DNA from: Ideonella margarita
GTDB taxonomy: Bacteria; Pseudomonadota; Gammaproteobacteria; Burkholderiales; Burkholderiaceae_C
Direction of reading: 5' to 3'
Assembly (NCBI RefSeq): GCF_038066635.1
Contig: NZ_JBBUTI010000009.1
Coordinates: forward strand, 1-64,000
Length of the DNA: 64,000 nt
The notes beneath the pieces are model-generated. The model made no database searches and was not told the origin of the DNA. It saw only the letters and a program-made list of their open reading frames with translations. Positions 1-6,398 of the stretch are shown here, one piece after another. Every line of letters starts with the position of its first letter. Position 1 is the first letter of the stretch. The translations under genes were made by a program, and so were the position numbers.

Positions 1-119
1 TCGGGTACATCCCACCCGCAGAGGCTGAGGCAAACTACTACCGGCAACTCGCCAGTCAGACTGCCTTGACGGAAGCCTGACTTAACCCAACGGGCCTCCA
101 TGAAACCCGGGGCGCTTCA
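1..119 (+). mobile_element. Right end of an IS3-family insertion sequence (truncated by window edge)
   Basis: The first 80 bases encode a transposase C-terminus. They are followed by about 39 bases ending in CCCGGGGCGCTTCA, the form expected of an IS3-family right inverted repeat (ends in CA). The left end lies outside the window. The element abuts a headless reading frame at 122-385, so it probably inserted into or deleted the start of that gene. The exact last base of the element (about 119) is inferred from the repeat, not proven. Confidence 0.7.
3..80 (+). CDS. IS3-family transposase OrfB, C-terminal fragment
   Basis: Only the last 25 codons are present, ending at TGA 78-80. They read GYIPPAEAEANYYRQL followed by a short tail. 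The PAEAExxYY pattern is characteristic of the extreme C-terminus of IS3-family OrfB (DDE integrase-type) transposases. The rest of the gene and its OrfA partner would lie left of the window. The protein would catalyse cut/copy movement of the element whose right end follows directly. Confidence 0.75.
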   Translation, partial: GYIPPAEAEANYYRQLASQTALTEA

Positions 120-121
120 AA

Positions 122-385
122 TTGGCTCAGGACCGCTCCGCTGACGTAACTTGCGATCTGAAGGTCACGAGGCCGAATGGAACCGAGTCCTTGAACCAGC
201 GCGACGTGCCATGTTTCAGAGGGCGGATTGCGGGAGATCCATTCAACATGTACTTGTCTGGCCCAGTGATTGGCTTCATAGGGGAACCAGGAGATCCGGC
301 CGGGACGTGGGCTGTAGAGGTGCAACTGAAAGACAACCTTCGAAAGGTTGTCTTGCCACTCAAGACATCGTTCGACTTGGAGTAG
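122..385 (+). pseudogene. 5'-truncated hypothetical (probably secreted) protein
   Basis: The frame is open from the IS3 boundary to TAG at 383-385 but has no credible start; the first usable codon is TTG 122. The surviving C-terminal part, about 87 residues, contains GEPGDPAGTW and ends in KVVLPLKTSFDLE. This Gly/Pro-Asp-x-x-Gly-x-Trp then beta-strand pattern occurs in small secreted hypothetical proteins. I infer that the IS3 insertion removed the N-terminus and any signal peptide. It is followed at 446 by an attC site, so it was probably itself a gene cassette. Function unknown. Confidence 0.5.
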
Positions 386-445
386 CTTGGTGGCGCTTAT
401 GAACAACGCAAGTTTCAGGCTGCCTGGGTCGTGCGCAACGGCGAT

Positions 446-514
446 GGCTAACTTGTCGCTCGAGCCGACTCGCGTCGGCAAGCCGCCGCTCGCGGCTCAG
501 CTTCAACGTTAGCC
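446..514 (+). other. attC recombination site 1 (69 bp, short class)
   Basis: R'' is GGCTAAC at 446-452 and R' is GTTAGCC at 508-514, exact complements. Inside them GCTCGAGCC pairs with GGCTCAGC with one extrahelical base, the classic L''/L' asymmetry. The spacer before R' is TTCAAC. The centre is a GC-rich hairpin. The site is nearly identical to the one at 5170-5238. Confidence 0.85.
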
Positions 515-517
515 GTC

Positions 518-925
518 ATGCAAGCACCGCTACCCGTCGATCGCCTAGTTGAAGAATGGCTCTTATGGGCGACCTGGCAGCGTGACCCACAGAACCATGG
601 TAGGCACAACGATGACCTGATCGGATTCGATGAGTTCGATTGGGTTGTGCGAAAGCACCCTGAACACGCATGGCAGTCCATCGTAGCGACCGTGTCGGAT
701 CCGAGAGCCGAGCCATTTCTTGGAGTTTTGGCTGCAGGCCCAATGGAAGATCTGCTTGGCTATCACGGCCCATCGTTTATCGAACGAGTCGAAGTGGAGG
801 CTCGCCGGAACCCACAGTTCGCGTGGATGCTTGGCGGTGTTTGGCAGTGTCAAATGTCGGACGAAATCTGGGCGCGCGTGCAGAAGGTCTGGGATCGTCG
901 CGGGTGGGATGGAATTCCGAAATGA
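518..925 (+). CDS. Cassette-encoded DUF6869-like protein
   Basis: This 135-residue soluble protein starts at an ATG four bases after the attC core at 508-514, the usual start position for cassette genes. It is rich in Trp and acidic residues. It shows WVVRKHPEHAW near residues 43-53, then LAAGPMEDLLGYHG near 71-84, and a C-terminal GVWQCQMSDEIW segment. The GPxEDLLxxHG block is what I associate with DUF6869, a family of unknown function common in mobile DNA. The TGA stop at 923-925 sits immediately before the next attC R''. There is no signal peptide. The family name comes from memory of the pattern and is moderately secure. Confidence 0.75.
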   Translation: MQAPLPVDRLVEEWLLWATWQRDPQNHGRHNDDLIGFDEFDWVVRKHPEHAWQSIVATVSDPRAEPFLGVLAAGPMEDLLGYHGPSFIERVEVEARRNPQFAWMLGGVWQCQMSDEIWARVQKVWDRRGWDGIPK

Positions 926-926
926 C

Positions 927-1033
927 GGCTAACCGGTCGCTCGAGTGGACCGCAACCGGCTGGCCGCACTCCGCTCAGCAGTTGATCATCGCTTCGCGCG
1001 GCCAGCTGGTTCCGGCCCCTAAGCTTCAACTAC
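927..1033 (+). other. attC site 2 (long class) lacking its R' core
   Basis: R'' GGCTAAC (927-933) exactly complements R' of the same cassette at 508-514. The internal sequence closely matches the long attC sites at 4748 and 5468, including CTGGCCGC and CAGTTGATCATCGCT blocks and the final CTTCAAC. Where GTTRRRY should follow, the sequence instead reads TACAAGG. The recombination core has therefore been lost and the 3' neighbour is not a normal cassette junction. Confidence 0.7.
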
Positions 1034-1069
1034 AAGGGCTTCCCCGTCCGTCAAGCAAAAGCTACCCCT

Positions 1070-1098
1070 CAGGCCCGCACAGCGGGCCTGTTTGTTTT
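1070..1098 (+). terminator. Rho-independent terminator
   Basis: A perfect 9-bp stem, CAGGCCCGC / GCGGGCCTG, with an ACA loop is followed by TTTGTTTT. It is the only strong structure in the gene-free stretch 1034-1390. It would stop + strand transcription through the left part of the cassette array before the insertion sequences. I see no gene between it and the IS110-type element. Confidence 0.8.
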
Positions 1099-1243
1099 GT
1101 ACTGCGGTTCAAGCAACCACTTGGTTTCGGCCCAGGCGGTGGTGAGGACAAGAGGTGCGGACTGGTCAAACTACAAACGGTCATTCGTGTGGCGTGTTGA
1201 TGGCCACGGACCCTGATGAAGGACGCACGCGGGGGACCCATTC

Positions 1244-1250
1244 GTTAGCC
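1244..1250 (+). other. Orphan attC R' core (GTTAGCC) next to the IS110-type element
   Basis: GTTAGCC, the R' consensus, occurs about 35 bases before the estimated left end of the IS110-like element. No complementary R'' is found before the IS, so if this marks a cassette start the cassette is interrupted. A seven-base match alone is weak evidence; its place between two parts of the array raises its likelihood. Confidence 0.35.
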
Positions 1251-1284
1251 GGCAAACCATTGGCCGCCCTTGAGTTAAACGGTC

Positions 1285-2519
1285 ACTCCCCGCGCAGGTC
1301 CAAACCTGTTGTCATCAACGCCTGCCGTCACGCGGCGGTCGAATTCGGTGCTCCTGGTGCTGTGGGTTTGATTGATGCCGAACGCTGGCTTCAGGCTGGC
1401 ATGGCGAAGGCCTCGCCCTTGCGCAGCACCGCCCAGGCCATGCGCGCGTTCTTCGCCGCAATGGCCACCACAGCCTTCCAATAGCCGCGTCTCTCTGCCA
1501 GGGCTACGGCCCATTTGCTGACGCTGTCGGTCTTGTTCTTGGCCGCAGCCAACAGGGCGCGAGCACCCAGCACTAACAAGCTGCGCAGGTAGGCATCACC
1601 GGCCTTGGTAATACGGCCCAACCGGGTCTTGCCTCCTGAGCTGTATTGGCCCGGTGCCAGACCCAGCCACGCAGCGAACTGCCGGCCGCAATCAAAGTCA
1701 TGCCCGTTGCCGATCATCGCCAGCAAGCAGGTGGCGGTGGTTTCGCCAACGCCGCTGAGCTGCATCAGGCGCTTGGCCCGCTCGTCATCCCTCGCCATCG
1801 CCTTGATGTGCTGGTCGTACTGCGCGACGCGTTCATCGAGCCGCGTGACCTCGCTGAGCAGATCACCGATCACGGTGTTGGCGTAGCCAGGCAAATCTTC
1901 CAGGCACTCGCAGGCTTTGCGACGCACAGTGGCCGCCTTCAGTGGCAGCACGATGCCGAACTCACTGAGCAGGCCGCGGATGCGGTTGAGGGTGGCCGTG
2001 CGCTGCTCGACGAACCCTTGTCGGGCCCGGTGGACCATCAGTCGAGATTGCTGCTCCAGGCTCTTGGCCGGCACGAACCGCATGTGGGGCCGCTGCACGG
2101 CTTCGCAGATCGCAGCAGCATCCGCTGCATCGTTCTTTCCCCGCTTGCCGCTCATGCGGTAAGGCGTGACGAACTTCGGCGCGATCAGCCGCACGGTGTG
2201 CCCCAGCGCTTCAAACTGCCTGGCCCAGTGATGCGCGCCTGAGCAAGCCTCCATGCCGATCACGCACGGCGGTAATGCTGCAATCAACTCGCCCAGTTTG
2301 TCGCGCGCCACATTGGGTTTGACGAGCTCGGGTTTGCCGGCCTCGTTGATACCGTGCACTGCAAAAACGTTCTTGGCGAGATCGATGCCAACGGTCAGAA
2401 TCGTCATGGACTTCCCCTTCCGAATGAGTTGATGAGAGATCGCACCCCCCATCGTGGCACTCAGTTGCCGTTTGCCGCATCGCGGCTAGTTCGGGACGGG
2501 GAAGTCCCTTTCATTCGTT
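1285..2519 (-). mobile_element. IS110-family (IS1111-like) insertion sequence
   Basis: A minus-strand DEDD-type transposase gene (1391-2407) is flanked by about 105 noncoding bases downstream (left) and about 112 upstream (right). IS110/IS1111 elements lack classical terminal repeats, so the ends are estimated from the transposase and from the adjoining IS1182 end near 2520. GGACCTGCGCGGGG (revcomp of about 1287-1300) and GGACTTCCCCTTCC at 2408 share only their first bases, so no convincing subterminal repeat was found. Confidence 0.6.
1391..2407 (-). CDS. IS110 family transposase
   Basis: The 338-residue protein begins MTILTVGIDLAKNVF, the DEDD/RuvC-like N-terminal domain of IS110 transposases. 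GMEACSGAHHWARQ lies near residues 57-70, followed by RMSGKRGKNDAADAAAICEA, the conserved block carrying the second acidic residues. The C-terminal transposase_20 domain contains LSGVGETTA and WLGLAPGQYSSGGKTRLGRITK, ending near residue 330. A longer frame extends upstream, but the ATG at 2407 gives the family-standard N-terminus. These enzymes insert DNA through RNA-guided, site-specific recombination. The protein appears intact. Confidence 0.9.
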   Translation of the reverse strand: MTILTVGIDLAKNVFAVHGINEAGKPELVKPNVARDKLGELIAALPPCVIGMEACSGAHHWARQFEALGHTVRLIAPKFVTPYRMSGKRGKNDAADAAAICEAVQRPHMRFVPAKSLEQQSRLMVHRARQGFVEQRTATLNRIRGLLSEFGIVLPLKAATVRRKACECLEDLPGYANTVIGDLLSEVTRLDERVAQYDQHIKAMARDDERAKRLMQLSGVGETTATCLLAMIGNGHDFDCGRQFAAWLGLAPGQYSSGGKTRLGRITKAGDAYLRSLLVLGARALLAAAKNKTDSVSKWAVALAERRGYWKAVVAIAAKNARMAWAVLRKGEAFAMPA

Positions 2520-4262
2520 GAGGCTGTGCAAAAACCTGCCCTGATGCGGTAAGCCCGACTGGTGGGATCCGGCAGGCGACGAGAACATTGCGGGCATCGC
2601 TGAGCCACGAGGACCGCTGATGCCGCGCTACAAGCCTGTTGACCGCAGCCCCCGATTTCTTCCGGTGGTGTTGGCCGAGCAGATTCAGCCCGGCACGTTC
2701 GAGTTTGCGCTGGACCACTTGGTGGACAACGAACTTGACCTGAGCATGCTGGACGCGAGGTTCCGCAACGACGAAGTCGGCGCGAGTGCCTACGACCCAC
2801 GGGTCATGCTCAAGATTGTTCTGCTGGCTTACAGCCGTGGTTTGGTGAGCAGCCGCAGCATTGCGCATGCCTGTCTGCATCACGTTCAGTTCATGGCCAT
2901 CAGCGGCGACAGCCAACCCAGCTACACGCACATCGCCAAGTTCGTGCGCGAGTTGAAGGATCAGATCCAGCCGCTGTTCGTACAGGTGCTGATGACGTGT
3001 GACCGCCTGGGCTTGATCGGGCGGCAGATGTTTGCCATCGACGGTGTGAAGCTGCCCTGCAATGCCAGCAAGGAGCGCAGCGGCACGATGGATGAGCTGG
3101 CGCATCGCGCCGCACGGCTGGACAAGGCCGCTGACAAGATCCTCGCCCTGCATCAAGCGCAGGATGCAGGTGGCGAGAGCCCGACAGCGTTGGACGCCGC
3201 GCGCCAGGCCCGCATCGACGAGTTGCGTCGAGAGGCTCGCGCCACTCGCGCCTTCGTTGCGGGACGCAAGCCACGGCTGAGTGAGCGGGGTCAGGAGCTC
3301 AAGAGCAACATCACTGATCCCGACAGCGCCAAGATGGCGACCGGCAAGGGCGTGATTCAGGGCTACGCGGCACAGGCCGCGGTGGACAGCGCACACCAGG
3401 TCATCGTGGCCGCCGAGGTGACGGGCTCCGGCTCGGAGCAGAACATGTTGCTGCCGATGATCGAGGCGGCGGCTCCGGTGCGGGCCGCTCACACGCTGAT
3501 CACCGCAGACGCCGGCTACCACTCCAGCGAGAACGTCAACGCCCTGTGCGAGGCAGGTATCCCTGCACTGTTGGCAGACAACCAGATGCGCCAGCGCGAC
3601 GAGCGCTACGCCGAGCAGGCCAGACACAAAGCCAAGGCAGAGGTACTGCACGACAAGCGCAAGCCGGCAGCCAGCCCGAACCCGAAGGTCAAGGGGTACT
3701 TCAGCGTGGCCGACTTCGTATTTGACGGCGCAAACACCTGCACCTGCCCGGCCGGCTGCACGCTGCGCAGCAGCGGCGCGCTGTACAACGCAGGGCGCTA
3801 TCAGCGACAGGAGTTCAAGGCACGGGCCAGCGACTGCCAGGCCTGCGCACTGCGGCCGCAGTGCATCCGCAAGCCAGAGACAGCGCAGCGCAAGATCGCC
3901 GTGCATCTGCGCATGCCAGATGACCCGAACGAGCCCATCCACCGCATGCGCGCGACCATCGACAGCGCACACGGCCGTCAGCTTTACAGCCAGCGTATCG
4001 CCACCGTGGAGCCAGTGTTCGGCAACCTGCGGCACAACAAGCGACTGAGCAGGTTCACGGTTCGGGGCAAGGACAAGGTCGGCACGCAGTGGCGCTTGTT
4101 CTGCCTGGTGCACAACATCGAGAAGGTCGCCAACCGGGGCGTTTGGGCGTGAATCAGAGGGACAAGTGCCATCCCTCGCAGATCACGTTGGCAAGGCTGA
4201 AAATTCGATCAGAATGGATCAATCGGCTCGGATCAATCAGCCCGGTTTCGCAATGAAGAATC
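2520..4262 (+). mobile_element. IS1182-family insertion sequence
   Basis: The element contains one complete transposase gene. Imperfect inverted repeats flank it: GTGCAAAAACCTGCCCTGATG near 2526 matches the reverse complement of the segment near 4230-4252 (TTGCGAAACCGGGCTGATTG). I could not identify a clean target duplication, so the ends are approximate. It lies directly beside the IS110-type element, suggesting one inserted next to or into the edge of the other. Confidence 0.7.
2620..4152 (+). CDS. IS1182 family transposase
   Basis: The protein has 510 residues and looks intact. The N-terminal DUF772-type domain (about residues 10-110) includes DPRVMLKIVLLAYSRGLVSSR. The catalytic DDE domain follows: MFAIDGVKLPCNASKE (first Asp, about residue 142), ITADAGYHSSEN (second Asp, about 293) and TVEPVFGNLRHNKRLSRF near the C-terminus (catalytic Glu). 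A Cys cluster, CTCPAGC...CQACALRPQC, lies between the last two motifs, typical of IS1182. The start ATG at 2620 gives the usual MPRYKPVDRS beginning. Confidence 0.9.
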   Translation: MPRYKPVDRSPRFLPVVLAEQIQPGTFEFALDHLVDNELDLSMLDARFRNDEVGASAYDPRVMLKIVLLAYSRGLVSSRSIAHACLHHVQFMAISGDSQPSYTHIAKFVRELKDQIQPLFVQVLMTCDRLGLIGRQMFAIDGVKLPCNASKERSGTMDELAHRAARLDKAADKILALHQAQDAGGESPTALDAARQARIDELRREARATRAFVAGRKPRLSERGQELKSNITDPDSAKMATGKGVIQGYAAQAAVDSAHQVIVAAEVTGSGSEQNMLLPMIEAAAPVRAAHTLITADAGYHSSENVNALCEAGIPALLADNQMRQRDERYAEQARHKAKAEVLHDKRKPAASPNPKVKGYFSVADFVFDGANTCTCPAGCTLRSSGALYNAGRYQRQEFKARASDCQACALRPQCIRKPETAQRKIAVHLRMPDDPNEPIHRMRATIDSAHGRQLYSQRIATVEPVFGNLRHNKRLSRFTVRGKDKVGTQWRLFCLVHNIEKVANRGVWA

Positions 4263-4325
4263 CATCTTCCTCACCATTCAACCGTCACTGCGCAGCACCC
4301 GAAAATCGGGTTATTGCCCAGCGTC

Positions 4326-4332
4326 GTTAGGC
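4326..4332 (+). other. attC R' core (GTTAGGC) of a 5'-truncated site
   Basis: GTTAGGC at 4326-4332 exactly complements the R'' GCCTAAC at 4748-4754, so it is the 5' boundary of the cassette between them. The left half of its attC is missing because the IS1182 element ends about 64 bases upstream. The remaining 4263-4325 segment holds only a small hairpin (CCCGA / TCGGG) and no gene. Confidence 0.65.
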
Positions 4333-4341
4333 CGCACGCAG

Positions 4342-4698
4342 ATGGTCCTCGGCGAACTGGCGCCCGCTCTCCGCAAGGTGTCGTCAGACCCGGCGGTTCT
4401 TGGCCTCATTGAGTTGCTCGAAGAGTGGCCAGAGAACTCCAGTACCGCTGAAGATCTGCGTCAATCCGTGGAGAGGTACATCGGCAACACCTGGATCGCC
4501 AGCCCCCAGGAGCACGAGACCGTGTACTCGCTCTGGTCGGCATTTCGAGACCACTGCATCGTGGGTCGTAGCGGCATGACTCTGAATGAGCGCCTGTACT
4601 GTTTCAATTTGCTTGCTGCCTGGGATGGCGCCTCCAATGAGCAGGTCCGCGTTCTGCTCCGACAAAAGGTCGATTTCCCAAGTCCGTCTTCGTCATGA
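4342..4698 (+). CDS. Cassette-encoded hypothetical protein
   Basis: The predicted product is an acidic soluble 118-residue protein with no signal peptide or membrane segment. It begins at an ATG nine bases after the cassette core. Mostly helical sequence is expected: LRKVSSDPAVLGLIELLEEWPE at the N-terminus, then a central HETVYSLWSAFRDHC segment. I do not recognise a family. About 50 bases separate its stop from the next attC. Small unknown proteins are typical cargo of chromosomal integron cassettes. Confidence 0.7.
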   Translation: MVLGELAPALRKVSSDPAVLGLIELLEEWPENSSTAEDLRQSVERYIGNTWIASPQEHETVYSLWSAFRDHCIVGRSGMTLNERLYCFNLLAAWDGASNEQVRVLLRQKVDFPSPSSS

Positions 4699-4747
4699 AC
4701 CACGCTTCTAGGCCAAGCATGTCGAACGCGGTGGCAACGCGAGTCCG

Positions 4748-4858
4748 GCCTAACCAGTCGCGCGAGTGGACCTGCGCCAGCTGGCCGCGCTTCGCTCGGC
4801 AGTTGATCATCGCTGCGCGCGGCCAGTTGGCATCGGCCCCGCAGCTCAAAAGTTAGGT
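4748..4858 (+). other. attC site 3 (111 bp, long class)
   Basis: R'' GCCTAAC (4748-4754) and R' GTTAGGT (4852-4858) border a 97-base interior. The interior contains the CTGGCCGC...GCGGCCAG inverted arms and a CAGTTGATCATCGCT centre shared with the sites at 927 and 5468. R'' pairs with the start of its own cassette (4326), and R' with the end of the next (5170). Confidence 0.8.
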
Positions 4859-4868
4859 TGCTCCAGGA

Positions 4869-5162
4869 ATGCCGTTCTTCAGGGTACTGCTCGAAGGCAA
4901 CGGCCTTTGCATTGAGTCGTCCGATGAGGCGCCATCAATCGCAGGCTTCTTCACAACCAAGGTTGTCTGGGCCAATGCGCCGGAAATCGCTGGCCTCATC
5001 GCAATCGAGGTGGTGTCGCGGGAGTGGAGCGCCCAGCCTTACGCGTCGCAGCCTGGAGCCAAGTCTCTGTCTCTCGTTGCTGCCGAGTGCCATCAACTTG
5101 GGTTCGTCCGTGGGGTGCTTGAGCGGCCTTCTGGGTTTACCTTCTTTGCCGCCGAAGCATGA
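4869..5162 (+). CDS. Cassette-encoded hypothetical protein
   Basis: This 97-residue protein starts at an ATG ten bases after the attC core; a CAGGA just upstream could act as ribosome-binding site. The N-terminus MPFFRVLLEGNGL is followed by SIAGFFTTKVVWANAPEIAGLIAIEVV. The alternating hydrophobic pattern suggests a small alpha/beta fold. Proteins beginning F-F-R-V-L-L-x-G with a GFFTT motif recur in integron cassettes and Gammaproteobacteria, but I know of no function. It has no signal peptide. The stop codon ends seven bases before the next R''. Confidence 0.75.
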   Translation: MPFFRVLLEGNGLCIESSDEAPSIAGFFTTKVVWANAPEIAGLIAIEVVSREWSAQPYASQPGAKSLSLVAAECHQLGFVRGVLERPSGFTFFAAEA

Positions 5163-5169
5163 ACGAGCA

Positions 5170-5238
5170 ACCTAAACATTCGCTCGAGCCGACTGACGTC
5201 GGCCAGTCGCCGCTCGCGGCTCAGCTTCAACGTTAGAC
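5170..5238 (+). other. attC site 4 (69 bp, short class)
   Basis: R'' is ACCTAAA (5170-5176), one base off the ACCTAAC that would pair with its cassette start at 4852. R' is GTTAGAC (5232-5238). The interior repeats the GCTCGAGCC / GGCTCAGC arms and TTCAAC spacer of attC site 1, so the two short sites are near copies. Confidence 0.85.
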
Positions 5239-5245
5239 CGCACAA

Positions 5246-5473
5246 ATGCTCTCGCACAATCTCGGACAAGCATTTCTTAATCGGGATGTCATCCCGGGGG
5301 TCTTTTTCTTCCACAACGACTTTGTTCGCGTGGTCGCTGGCCCGTATAAGGGCGGTGCAGGCTCACTCGTCACGGTCCTGCAGGTCAAGCCGGAGCCGCA
5401 CTATCTCCTTGAGCTCGAATCCGGATATGACGTTGAAGTTGCGCAGTCAGAGATCGAGAATGCCGACGTCTAA
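5246..5473 (+). CDS. Cassette-encoded small KOW-like protein
   Basis: This 75-residue protein has the segment HNDFVRVVAGPYKGGAGSLV at residues 23-42. It resembles a KOW motif (V-x-V-x-x-G-x-x-x-G-x-x-G), followed by beta-strands HYLLELESGYDVEVAQSEIE. KOW/SH3-like barrels usually bind RNA or protein. A role in RNA binding or as a small antitoxin/immunity factor is possible but not shown. The TAA stop (5471-5473) lies inside the next attC R'' (GTCTAAC). The start ATG is eight bases after the upstream core. Confidence 0.75.
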   Translation: MLSHNLGQAFLNRDVIPGVFFFHNDFVRVVAGPYKGGAGSLVTVLQVKPEPHYLLELESGYDVEVAQSEIENADV

Positions 5474-5578
5474 CCTTCCGCTCGCTTGAGCCTCCACCAG
5501 CTGGCCGCGCTACGATCGGCAGTTGATCGTCGCTGCGCGTGGCCAGTCGGTTTCGGCCCCTTAGCTTCAACCTTAGCC
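5468..5578 (+). other. attC site 5 (111 bp, long class)
   Basis: R'' GTCTAAC (5468-5474) exactly complements R' of the same cassette (GTTAGAC at 5232). The interior matches the other long sites. R' reads CTTAGCC (5572-5578), with the normally invariant G replaced by C at the crossover position, which may reduce recombination here. Confidence 0.75.
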
Positions 5579-5598
5579 ACATCACAAGGCGCACCTCA

Positions 5599-6111
5599 AT
5601 GACTCGAACATTGCTGACAGCCGTCTTCGTGGCGTCATCGCTGCTTGCCACGACGGCCCTCGCGCAGTCTGGCAGTTCGCAGACCTACAAGCTGAAGCAG
5701 GATGCACCCTCCACAGGCACGTCCATCGTCAGGACGCTTGTGACATCTTCGCTTCCGCTCGACAGACCCTATGCTGAGCTCAGCGAGGAACACAAGGCCA
5801 GCTTGCGTTCCTTGTACGTGGACATGCCCCGAGATGACCAGCCACCGTTCCCTCTCAAAGGGCTTGGCGTTCTGTACGACAACATCCGCAAGGGTGCAGG
5901 CGCATTCCGCGCGACTGGCCAACTCTCACTGCTGGTCCTGGTGGGAGCCGACGGTGAAGCCAGTCAGGTTGAAATCCTGCTGGCCCCAGACCCGGATTTT
6001 GGTCGCTTCGCCGCCTCCATCGCCATGCTCACCAAGTACAAACCGGGCGTTTGCTCGGGCCAACCATGTGCGATGGAGTTCCCGGTGCGCGGGGAGTTCG
6101 GCAAGAGGTAG
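5599..6111 (+). CDS. Secreted protein with TonB C-terminal-like domain
   Basis: The 170-residue product has a clear signal peptide (MTRTLLTAVFVASSLLATTALA, cleavage near residue 22). The C-terminal half (about 105-170) has a beta-alpha-beta layout, LSLLVLVGADGEASQVEILLAPDPDFGRFAASIAMLTKYKP...EFPVRGEF. This resembles the TonB/TolA C-terminal fold of periplasmic energy-transducer-like proteins. It lacks the N-terminal membrane anchor and Pro-rich spacer of real TonB, so it is not a TonB itself. The ATG follows the degenerate attC core at 5572-5578. No complementary R'' is seen after it. Confidence 0.65.
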   Translation: MTRTLLTAVFVASSLLATTALAQSGSSQTYKLKQDAPSTGTSIVRTLVTSSLPLDRPYAELSEEHKASLRSLYVDMPRDDQPPFPLKGLGVLYDNIRKGAGAFRATGQLSLLVLVGADGEASQVEILLAPDPDFGRFAASIAMLTKYKPGVCSGQPCAMEFPVRGEFGKR

Positions 6112-6266
6112 CACGCGCCCTCGCAGGCAGAAAAGCTCAAACACCAGGTTCCATGAATGCGCCTCCAGCCCTTGCTGGATGGCTGGCTCACTGCACACGT
6201 GGGCGTGTTGTGCCGGAAGGCTCACCCGAGTAGGCCGAAGCAGGCAGGGGTGAAGAGCGGCGCCCC

Positions 6267-6393
6267 CCCTAACACCTTGGTTTGAGCGCAGCGCCGCCGG
6301 CAGTCCACCTCGTCCGCGTGCTGCCCTGGTTTATCCTGCACCGCGCGCGCTTGGCCGTCTGCCGTAGTCGCCCGCTTGCCTCGAACCTCAGGC
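6267..6393 (+). other. Possible degenerate attC site
   Basis: CCCTAAC (6267-6273) resembles an R''. CTCAGGC (6387-6393), preceded by TCGAAC, resembles R' with its TTCAAC spacer and lies six bases before the next start codon. CTCAGGC is complementary to GCCTGAC at the end of the following gene (6876-6882), which supports it as a cassette boundary. The left half is weak. Confidence 0.4.
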
Positions 6394-6398
6394 CGCAC

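Noticed and set aside
670..1200. Open frame crossing attC site 2 and the terminator
   Set aside because: It overlaps the 518-925 gene in another frame, crosses a recombination site and a terminator, and lacks protein-like features.
2461..4113. 550-residue open frame antisense to the IS1182 transposase
   Set aside because: It mirrors a well-supported transposase gene; its composition is the usual high-GC antisense artefact, rich in Leu, Ala, Val and His without motifs.
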